A stretch of DNA of 64,000 bases from Gadus chalcogrammus. Taxonomy: Eukaryota > Chordata > Actinopteri > Gadiformes > Gadidae. The translations under genes were made by a program, and so were the position numbers. This document shows, one piece after another, positions 55,197 through 64,000 of the stretch (within the stretch, counting starts at the first letter, position 1; every line of letters begins with the position of its first letter). The notes under the pieces were generated by a model that saw only the letters and a list, made by a program, of their open reading frames with translations, was not told where the DNA came from and did no database searches. The stretch is taken from the NCBI RefSeq assembly GCF_026213295.1, contig NC_079419.1, positions 24,900,111 through 24,964,110 on the forward strand, read 5' to 3'.

Positions 55197-55450
55197 GTAT
55201 GGTACAGGACTGGTTTGCACTGGACCCTCCTGCTGCGTGTGTGCGCTCGTGCGACTGCGTGCGTGCGTGCATTGTTTGGAAGTGGAGAGCTTCGCTTTTT
55301 TGGCCATGTGCAGTGATGGACTCTAGGGAACCCAAAGCCTGGCCGCCAGGGAGCTTTGGGTAAAAGACTCTGTTGATCTCAATCTATCTCTCTCTGTCTC
55401 TCGCTCTGTCTATCTGTCTCTCGTTTTTACTCTCTCTGATAACCTGTCTC
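55197..55450. other. Start of tsc22d2 intron 2
   Basis: Pyrimidine-rich CTCTCTGTCTCTCG-type sequence at 55380-55440. No gene. Confidence 0.5.
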
Positions 55451-55451
55451 T

Positions 55452-55548
55452 AGGGATTTTTACACTGCCAAGCTGGCTCAGTCGCAGCTTGGCAGACCCT
55501 GCGATTTCACTGTCTTGCCTTTGTAAAACAGAGGGGGTAAAATCCCCC
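55452..55548. mobile_element. Small MITE-like unit with an 11-bp perfect hairpin
   Basis: AGGGATTTTTACAC and GGGTAAAATCCCC form imperfect inverted ends. Inside, CTGCCAAGCTG (55465-55475) pairs with CAGCTTGGCAG (55485-55495) around a 9-nt loop. Non-coding. Confidence 0.5.
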
Positions 55549-55731
55549 TTCGTCAAGGAGCCGGCTTTCATGGTTCACTGGAGAGAGCAGACCTCTTTAG
55601 AATAATTTGCATACTCTAAATGTTTTTATTTTTTCATGATTCAAGACACTTGCATGCAAGAATGAGTATACATCTGAGTGTAGGCTACAAACGCTATTAA
55701 CTATTTACAAGTGCAAAAACGCCAACATAAT

Positions 55732-55950
55732 CTATATTGTGCTGACCACATGTTTTTTATCCCGACAAAAGCCTCCTAAGGAAAGTTCCTCTGGTACTTT
55801 CTCGTAGATCGCACCATCTTTCCCCGTATGCGTTAAATGCAATTGCATCACCTTCTCTCGCATGATAGCCAGCATCTCGCGGTTTTCCCCGTCACTCCAG
55901 TTCGAACTTTTCATGTTTATCGCTGCGTATTCTCTACAAAAGAGCAACAC
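55732..55950 (-). pseudogene. Myb/SANT-like DNA-binding fragment, probably Harbinger-derived
   Basis: The minus strand encodes SSNWSDGENREMLAIMREK, then a helix and IYEKVPEELSLGGF. This resembles the trihelix/Myb-like proteins carried by PIF/Harbinger elements. It begins without a clear start and stops after about 72 codons. Could also be another MADF/Myb-type domain. Confidence 0.4.
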
Positions 55951-57802
55951 CTCTACCCAGGTCCCGCCCCTGGAACTGCGAAGCTGTCTAATCGCATTTA
56001 AATCAAAATTAAACCGCCAATATGTAGGGTCCGAGAGGGTAAATTGGGGTGCAAAATCAGAACGGTATATTACCTCGGGTCAGTGTAAACGCGTGGACCA
56101 TGGCGTAAAAAAGGCAGGCATATTTGGAATTGTAAAAACGTTTGCTCTCTCTCGCTCTCTCTCTCTAAAACATGTCTGTCTTAACCTGCTCACCACCAAG
56201 CTTAAATTGCTTTTAGGATTTTTAAGATTTATTCAGGAAATAATTAGACCAATTTTATAGCAGTAAGAGGAAGCATGAGGAGGAGGGAGGAGAACAGTTG
56301 TTGACGGGGGGGCGAGACGTGACCTAGCGTCATATGGCCACTGAGCGCATTGTGGGGCTCCTGCCACTAGGGAGTGGTAGAAGAATAAGAAAATAATACT
56401 ATATATATATATATATTTTTTTATTTTTTTATTTTTTTTTTCATTCCCATGGGCCCCCCTCTGCCTTGGGCCCCCTCAAGCCTGTCCACCTTACACCCCC
56501 AGTCCGGCGGACCTGCCTGTGTGAAAGCTACTACCCTAATCAATTTAAAGATAGTCTTTTTTGTGATTTGGTTTGAAAAATAAGATTGTGAATATGTGGT
56601 TGACTGGCTTTGTGTGCTGCTCTCCTCCTCATCAGCTTGTGCAGTGAGAGGGGGCTGCTCATTTAATACAGGCTAGTGTTCATCAGAATAGCTGGCTTTA
56701 GACGGCGGATCACCAATTGTTCTAATTAAGCTGCGTTTCAGCCTCCTATAAGTGCTGCTGATACACTGCGTGGTGCGCTCACACTAAGACCCCAACAACA
56801 CATTAAGGCCTTGTTCTGGTGAACACTGAAAACCTTTATCCACTCTGATCTACGGTGAACCTGGGGTGAGTTGATAATCCAGGGTGGCTTATTATGGCAC
56901 AATGGAACGAAGATACAAATGCTACAGCTGTACAGATTCACTTCCTGTTTTGGAAGTATTTCCGTTTGCCATGAGCTGTTGTTCTTCTCTCTTGCCATGG
57001 TTTTATAGTGGGAGTATAACTGTCCGTCATCAGGGCATTGTGGTCCTGGTAGTTCAGTCGGTCAGTTTCTTGTTGTTGACCTTTTGGTGTACTCTGTCCA
57101 GACGGATCAGTCTCCACGCTGCCTTGTGTTGGATTCCCAGTTTGATCCTCGTTAAAGGAGGTCCGCTTAGTTATTGCATTGAATCCAGTTGTGGTGCAAT
57201 TTCTTTATTAATCTTTGTTCTGTAAGCATCACTTATGCTGTGAAAGTCATTGACCACCAAATGGATAATTTCAGATTATCACTGTTAAAGTTTGTGATGT
57301 GCCCAGTCCCTTCTGTGATCCCAAAGATGTGGCTGCCCTCTCCTCATGAGTTTTTTTTTTGTCAAGTGGCAGTGCGTGAGAGAGAGGAAGATCCCTTTGT
57401 TATTACCTCGGAGACTTCATGCCTCACTAGACTTGTGTTTGGAAGGGTTGCCAGAGGCTGCTTCATGATAGCATGTGCTCCTTTGACTGTAGAACTGGAC
57501 CACTTATTGGCCTTTATGTGAAGAGTTGGGCTTACACCTTTTGCACAAGGTCAACTTTACAGAGCGCTTAACCATCCCTTAGCCCTTACTTCCTGTGGTT
57601 GGTAGAAGCAGTGAGGCTTTGCATTGCACAGGTAATCCCCTGGAGCACGCTCTATCTTGGGTTTTTGTATACATTGGCGTCCATGAAGTCCATGAGAACG
57701 GGACATGAAAACGCCATCAAGTTCAACTCTACCCCCTGGCTTATCGACCCCAAGCACCATGTGATGTGTGGATCAATGGCTGATGCACTTGCTGTTGCCT
57801 AC
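55951..57802. other. No gene seen
   Basis: Intronic sequence with (TA)n plus T-rich runs at 56398-56442. Short ORFs lack motifs. Confidence 0.5.
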
Positions 57803-58111
57803 TTAAAGGTCCCATGGCATGCTACTTTATGGATGCTTTAATATAGATATTAGTAGGCCCGAAACACATTATTTGAAGTCGTTCCCGGAATTCAGCTGAG
57901 GTTCAGAATTACAGCTTGCAGTGGATGTATCGCAATGGCGAGGGGCACACAGCCTTTGGCCGTGTTGTGTATATATTCTAGAATACACGTTCTAGAATAG
58001 TCCTGGAGCTCTATATCTAAATAATATATTATGCATAGATATCTCTATCATACAATATATATTATCACTGCCAAAAGCTGTGCCTCCAGACGATATTATG
58101 AATGTCTCCCG

Positions 58112-58995
58112 TAGGGGTGTACGGTATAAACTGTGCTGAAGGTATACCGGTGTGAATTTGCGCTACGGTATGGATTTTGACGTTACCTCGGGACCGGTGT
58201 GACCGGTAGACAATGTTGTGTGTAACGCGTAACAAAGTAAGTAATGCGTTAATACAGTTCCCTAACTACTTTTTCATGTAAAAAGTAAAGTTACGAGCAA
58301 CTACTGAAAATATGGTAACGAAACATAGTTCCTTTTTCAATTCGGCGGCACGTTACTTTTCCCAGGGACAGATTGACAGCGATACTGCCTTCTCAGGCAG
58401 TATGCTATTGCGCAAGTACGCAGGTGCTTAGCAAGCGCTCCTGCGTGCTTGCGCAATGGTCCCTTCACAAGCTCTCATTCCACAACGTACGAGACAGACG
58501 CTGGTAGCGTGAAGCCGTTTCTGCAATCAGACATTGCTTCCGCAGGCATTTTGAAAGCCAGTCCTTACAACAAAATGCCAGTGGAGGAACGAGATGACAA
58601 ACGTTGTCACTGTTTACCTGTCTAAAGACCTGGTTCCCTTTCAAAATGTCGATAGAAAGGGCTTTAAAGAGATGGTCAAAACACTCAATCCCAGGTACGC
58701 GTTACATGCCTGCACACACTTCAGCCAAATGCCAAAACTATACGGCAAGGTCCGCAAGCAAGTGGAGAAACAAATCCATACTATTAAACATTAGTGTTTT
58801 TCAGAGATGGAAGTAACTTGAGAAAGATTTAAAAAAAATATATGCGGTTTTGCTGCCTTTCCAGTATTTTACCCCTTCAGAGGCATTTATATCGAAATTA
58901 GAAGATACAATTAACATACCGTGATATAATACCGTTACCGTCTATTCCTCAAATCATACCGTGATATACATTTTAGTCCATACCGTACAGCCCTA
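58112..58995 (+). mobile_element. hAT (ZBED-type) element with exact 8-bp duplication
   Basis: It starts TAGGGGTGTACGGTAT and ends ATACCGTACAGCCCTA. GTCTCCCG flanks it at 58104-58111 and 58996-59003. A plus-strand piece at 58594-58794 encodes VTVYLSKDLVPFQNVDRKGF then NPRYALHACTHFSQ, the segment before the catalytic domain in ZBED-type hAT transposases. The rest of the transposase is missing. Confidence 0.93.
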
Positions 58996-59288
58996 GTCTC
59001 CCGCCGGATCCTCGCCGCCTCGGCAGCGGTCAGTGCTTAGGCACCACCGCCTCCTGCAGCGACGAGGCGGGGGTCCCTTGGCAGCGGCAAGGGGGGCTAC
59101 AGTGGGAGACATTCGCAGCCAACAATCCCTTTCTCCTCCATGTCGTGGTTCATATACTTCAGGGAGTAAAAGCCAAAGTTCCTTTCCCCCCAATATTATG
59201 AATCACAAATGACTGTCAGGTTCTCCGACGTCTCTGGTTCTTCCACTTCCACATCAATCTGAAGTAGACTGAACTGCGCGCTGCTTGC

Positions 59289-59365
59289 TGCCGGCTGCCC
59301 GCTGCCGGCTTCCCGCTGCCGGCTGCCCGCTGCCGGCTGCCCGCTGCCGGCTGCCCGCTGCTGGG
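59289..59365. repeat. 14-bp GC-rich minisatellite
   Basis: CCGGCTGCCCGCTG units, about five, with one CTTCCCG variant. Confidence 0.85.
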
Positions 59366-59883
59366 CGGTGGTGCTTCACGGCAGTGGTGCCTCGCGGCAA
59401 CCGGCGGTAGGCAACATGTTGCAGTTCATATACTTCAGGGAGTCAAAGCCAAAGTTCCTTTCCCCCCAATTCCTTCTCAACCATGGCTGAGATAACCCCA
59501 ACTACCGTCTCGTTGTGGAAATACAAGAAGAACCGACATGTTATGGGCAATAACACCAACAGCAAACACTTGCGTTACAGTGTGTGTAATCACACACACA
59601 CACATGTGGCGCTCGCACGGTTGTGTCTCATTGGCGGGCCAAATTCTCTGGGCCGGCAAGGCAGAGAAAGGGGAGGAGCTTAGATCCTTTGTGACGACAT
59701 ATGGGACCACATTCCAAATCAGCTCGCTTGAGCCTCCGTTTTTTTCAAAGGCGAGCAGAACACCTATTGCTCGTTTTACACCAAACGCAAGTTTTAGCCA
59801 CTGGGGGACCATAGGCAGGCTAGGGGAACTCATATTTATGTTAGAAAACCTCATAAAGTGGGATTTTCATGCCATGGGACCTT

Positions 59884-62560
59884 TTAACCCGTCAGCCTCG
59901 GTGTATAGCGGCTATCCACTTTTAGACTTCCTGTTCGTCAGCACTGATTTAAGTATTTTATTTCTTTATTTCTAACACTTTAAACATCGACCATGGTCAG
60001 TTTGTAGAGCGTGGGTTAATGGTTTGATTCCTAATTATGCTGACTATGAGGAATGTATGAACTCAGTGCTATAAGATTATTTAGGTTAGTGTTCACCAAT
60101 GGCCTTTTTTATAAAAAAGACATGGATGTATAGATCGATGTATAGTTGCTGTTCCACCTGAAGCAGTTCATATTGCCCTTGATGGTTCATACTGTAGGCT
60201 TGTTGTAGCCTCTGGCCTCAGTGTGAGCTCTTGGAGGTGGTCAGTGTCCTCCCAAGTCACCCTGATGTAATGCATCATGCATCATGCTCATCCCATTCAT
60301 TCTGACTCGTGGGATGTGTTTAAACTGCCAGACATCGCCAAAGTCTTGGCTCAGGGTACCTTGAAAAATGGGAAACACATGCGTCATTAAGGTGTTATGT
60401 TGCGTCTGCTTGTTACGCGCGTTGCCATAGCGACGAAACCGTCCCCCGGACCGTCACATATTCTCTTGATGCAGATAGCATGAGGGTGTTCCTCGGTCTG
60501 TTTTGTCTCCCTGTGGTTAAACTCTTAAGTTCTTTCCAGTTGAAACCCACCTCCAATGCAGGTCCACTGTAAGTCCTTGTTCCTCTTAAACATACAAGAA
60601 GTTTGAAGCCTATTTTCAGGCAATCTCGTTTACAGGCATGAGATTTTAATACTTGAAAAATACATAGGATTATTTACAAAGGTTGTAAAGAAGGTGGTGA
60701 CTTATTTAGATATAATATGCAGATTATATAAAGATGGTTAGATGAATAGATATTAATCGTGGTTAATCAATGCATGCTGTTTTATTTATATTCGAACAAC
60801 CTAACACTTTTCTTTTTTTTCTTTTTCAAACTCCTGTGGCCTATAAATAATCCCCCTCAAGTAGCCGACCTACTCCTGACGGCCCACATACCCGGACCCT
60901 GACCAAGGGGTTCTCGGTTACTGGGTCCAGGCCAGGGGGCTGTCCCATGCATTTTAAGCGCCGCCACGTGAGGTCAGGATCATAAATCCAATCGCACCGG
61001 TGTGTATTTAGACTATTGGGGTCAGGGAAGTAACAGGACGTGTGAGGTGTGTGTGTGCCTCTCTAGGCTGGTCTAACGCTGTGTGTGCCACCATCACTAC
61101 AGAACATGTGTCTGTCTCTCTGGGGGTCAGCCGGCCTATCTGAGCGCAGGTCGTCTGTTGCTCCTTCAAGCCATCTTTAATCTGCCCATGTAAACAAAAC
61201 AGACCAGACCCAGCTTCCATCGCACTGTCCTCCTGACCCACACTCCTTATCTTGCTTCTTGTTTGTCAAATATGAGTGTTGATTTAAAACATGTGCACTG
61301 AGTACCTCATTCATGGATTAACTAAGTAAAAATGACGACCCAAATGTTAACTGCTTAGGTGTAAAGACCATGCATCAAAGACTAATTTGGAAAAAGTAGT
61401 TTGTATCCTCGCCATCTTCACTACATCATCTGCTTTACTGTAGCCATTGCTTTGGTTATAAATATTTTTTAGATACTCAAAGCCCATCAAACTACCAGGT
61501 AGTCCTTTGAGATCATTGTAGCAGACATTTTTGTCCCAAGCAACTTGGAAGTGAGCATATGTAGATGGTTGGGGCTAGGGCTACTTCCTCAAGGATGCCT
61601 ACAGTTGGACTATAGTAGTTTTAATGGTTGAAAACCAGAACCTCTTTGAGTCCAACACCCCCCTCGCCGTGGTCCGGCAGCCCAGCGCTGACCGTTGTCT
61701 TGAGTCGATGACACAACAACAGACAAACAAACAAAGAATTGTATATTCTAGCCTACCATAAAATCTGATTGATTAGTTTCATTTGGGTTGTTTCAGACGG
61801 ATAGCGACAAGCCTGTTGTCAGCGATAGGATGATACGGTTCGGTACGGCCCGCTTCATTTGAACTGGTGGTGGAAAACGCAGCACGGCTCTGCATGGCCA
61901 GCAGTGCTGCTGGCCATGCATGGTAAACCCCATTTATCCTGCAGAGTCTGGTTTGGAAACTAGAGCTAGGTTTGCGAATTAACAATAGCTGCAGTCAAGA
62001 GGCGGCAAAAAAGAATGGAATTCATTTAGTGAATAACATTTGGAAGGGGGGGCTATCAGGACATGCAAACCGTGCAGAGCTAGTGGCTTTATCAAGAGGT
62101 TTGCTCAAGTTGAGGTTAGAGGACTGTGGCCCAATTGGAGGGCTGAAGTTCTGATTCCCCCCAGGAGAATACTCGAGTGAACCCACCTGGCTGCCACACA
62201 CGCCTCGACTCTCACTGCAGGGGAGGGCTACCTGTTGTCCTCATTACGTCAGTCCCGACATCATTAACCTGAGGCTCACCATCACTGCAGCCAGCATACA
62301 TGGAGGAATCAGGACGAGGGGATTATGATTCTGTAATGAAATCTGAATTATTATGCACTGTGCGTGGAATAGGTACTGATCGGCGTGGATTATCAGGGTT
62401 TTATACCCTTTTTTTTTCTTTGTTTCTAGAATAGAACAAAAAAAACACGATTCAAATAAATGTGTACAGCCCTGCGGCAGAACTCTTCTGCAACATACTT
62501 GATGGACCTCGTCTTGGTCGTAGAACTATCTCTTTAAGGTATGTGTGTGTGTGGGGGGGG
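59884..62560. other. No gene seen
   Basis: tsc22d2 intron 2. No recognisable exon or element. ORFs at 61008-61241 and 61779-61985 have no motif. A TSC-box coding exon was looked for and not seen. Confidence 0.5.
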
Positions 62561-62590
62561 GGGGAACGATCGGGAGCTCTGCCGTCCTTT

Positions 62591-63612
62591 AGCCACAGAG
62601 CTCTGCCTCCTGTATCCACAGAGCTCTGCCTCCTGTATCCACAGAGCTCTGCCTCCTGTATCCACAGAGCTCTGCCTCCTGTATCCACAGAGCTCTGCCT
62701 CCTGTATCCACAGAGCTCTGCCTCCTGTATCCACAGAGCTCTGCCTCCTGTATCCACAGAGCTCTGCCTCCTGTATCCACAGAGCTCTGCCTCCTGTATC
62801 CACAGAGCTCTGCCTCCTGTATTCACAGAGCTCTGCCTCCTGTATTCACAGAGCTCTGCCTCCTGTATTCACAGAGCTCTGCCTCCTGTATTCACAGAGC
62901 TCTGCCTCCTGTATTCACAGAGCTCTGCCTCCTGTATTCAGAGCTCTGCCTCCTGTATTCACAGAGCTCTGCCTCCTGTATTCACAGAGCTCTGCCTCCT
63001 GTATTCACAGAGCTCTGCCTCCTGTATTCACAGAGCTCTGCCTCCTGTATTCACAGAGCTCTGCCTCCTGTATCCACAGAGCTCTGCCTCCTGTATCCAC
63101 AGAGCTCTGCCTCCTGTATCCACAGAGCTCTGCCTCCTGTATCCACAGAGCTCTGCCTCCTGTATCCACAGAGCTCTGCCTCCTGTATTCACAGAGCTCT
63201 GCCTCCTGTATTCACAGAGCTCTGCCTCCTGTATTCACAGAGCTCTGCCTCCTGTATTCACAGAGCTCTGCCTCCTGTATTCACAGAGCTCTGCCTCCTG
63301 TATTCAGAGCTCTGCCTCCTGTATTCACAGAGCTCTGCCTCCTGTATTCACAGAGCTCTGCCTCCTGTATTCACAGAGCTCTGCCTCCTGTATTCACAGA
63401 GCTCTGCCTCCTGTATTCACAGAGCTCTGCCTCCTGTATTCACAGAGCTCTGCCTCCTGTATCCACAGAGCTCTGCCTCCTGTATCCACAGAGCTCTGCC
63501 TCCTGTATCCACAGAGCTCTGCCTCCTGCATTCACAGAGCTCTGCCTCCTGTATTCACAGAGCTCTGCCTCCTATATTTACAGAGCTCTGCCTCCTGTAT
63601 TCCACAGAGCTC
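62591..63612. repeat. 23-bp minisatellite, about 44 copies, with higher-order structure
   Basis: Unit CACAGAGCTCTGCCTCCTGT plus AT(C/T). C-type and T-type units come in runs: 9 C, 5 T, one short 21-bp T unit (62935), 5 T, 5 C, 5 T, one short unit (63301), 6 T, 3 C, then variants. The two short units are 366 bp apart (15 x 23 + 21), showing block duplication. Because 23 is not a multiple of 3 and the unit has no stop, plus frames stay open for about 370-385 codons with a 23-residue period; these are not genes. Confidence 0.97.
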
Positions 63613-63775
63613 TACGTAGTGTGCCAGTGCCTGTGCAATATTCTGTACTGGCTCTCTGAGTCTATTGCATGTAAATAACTTCTTAGCAGATTCAAAGGCA
63701 TCTGACCACATCTCAGCATCAAATTGAACCCCAATATCCATCTCCCATAATTCCCTAATTCAGTAGGCATTTACA
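63613..63775 (-). mobile_element. L1/Tx1-like LINE fragment
   Basis: The minus strand encodes ELWEMDIGVQFDAEMWSDAF then ESAKKLFTCNRLRE, a segment typical of the C-terminal half of L1-type ORF2 in fish. Short and broken; it abuts the minisatellite. Confidence 0.6.
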
Positions 63776-64000
63776 CGGTTAAAGGGACACTGTAATATTT
63801 TCAGTCATTTATTACCTCAAATCAACGTATTCATTCATAAATAAGTCCTCATTGGTGTAAAATTATCTCTGCCAAAAATCTCACTTATCCTCCTGAGTGA
63901 AGAATAATTAATGTGTAGTTACATAGCTTCATGGAGGCTTCTATGTTCTTCCGGTCTATGAACTGCCGAGAGGGACAAAAAGCACTACGTGGTACAGGAA

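Larger units (their letters stand above)
57806..59883. mobile_element. Harbinger-like non-autonomous element (TTA duplication), composite
   Basis: It starts AAGGTCCCATGGCATG and ends CATGCCATGGGACCTT, exact 16-bp inverted ends, flanked by TTA at 57803-57805 and 59884-59886. A 3-bp TTA/TAA duplication is the PIF/Harbinger habit. The ends match a repeat type common in fish genomes. The interior holds a nested hAT element, a 14-bp minisatellite and a duplication of GTTCATATACTTCAGGGAGT plus following bases (about 59149-59197 and 59424-59472). Confidence 0.8.

Noticed and set aside
59884..62560. Search for the tsc22d2 TSC-box exon in intron 2
   Set aside because: No sequence coding for the DNKIEQAMDLVKSHL-type box was found in any frame by eye; it should lie right of the window.
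62462..63659. Plus-strand ORFs of 372-385 codons
   Set aside because: They run through a stop-free 23-bp minisatellite and merely repeat a 23-residue period; minus-strand counterparts are equally open.

Overview
The window is teleost-like genomic DNA. It carries two recognisable vertebrate genes, profilin-2 (pfn2, minus strand, about 25.9-28.2 kb) and the first two coding exons of tsc22d2 (plus strand, from 39.5 kb and running off the right edge). Between and inside them is a dense mix of fish-type transposons: L2-, Rex1- and Rex3/RTE-like LINEs, hAT, Harbinger-like and TA-target elements, an LTR fragment, long (CA)n tracts and minisatellites. From memory, PFN2 and TSC22D2 lie near each other on human chromosome 3q25, which supports both calls. 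The species cannot be named from the sequence.

1-9.9 kb: a nearly complete integrated adintovirus (Maverick/Polinton lineage), cut by the left edge. A plus-strand block holds the C-terminal part of a protein-primed-type DNA polymerase B, the packaging ATPase, a small basic core-like protein and a conserved protein of unknown role. It converges on a minus-strand block: adenain-like protease, major capsid protein, pVI-like basic protein, penton-like minor capsid protein, retrovirus-like integrase with a chromodomain, and three accessory genes of unknown function. Together these would replicate (PolB), package (ATPase), build and mature a capsid (MCP, penton, pVI/pX-like, protease) and integrate (integrase). 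Two lesions are visible. The penton gene has lost its middle, and one accessory gene is split by a Rex3/RTE-like LINE with a perfect 13-bp target-site duplication. The other frames are open, so the insertion looks fairly recent.

9.9-25 kb: a compound A-B repeat with (CA)n tracts next to the virus. Then come decayed LINE, hAT and P-element/THAP9-like coding fragments, several MITEs, a dated hAT insertion (20522-21522), a 60-bp palindrome and a 125-bp hairpin.

25-29 kb: pfn2 with two alternative last coding exons of identical length and phase. 29-38.5 kb: a nearly full-length L2 LINE reverse-transcriptase ORF and several MITEs.

38.6-64 kb: the tsc22d2 GC-rich leader, long exon 1 and a 75-nt symmetric cassette exon at 55122-55196. 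The TSC-box exon is not found and should lie beyond the right edge. The introns hold three more hAT insertions with exact 8-bp duplications, a Harbinger-like element carrying one of them, an LTR element carrying another, two large fold-back repeats, and minisatellites that include a 23-bp array with a 366-bp higher-order period.
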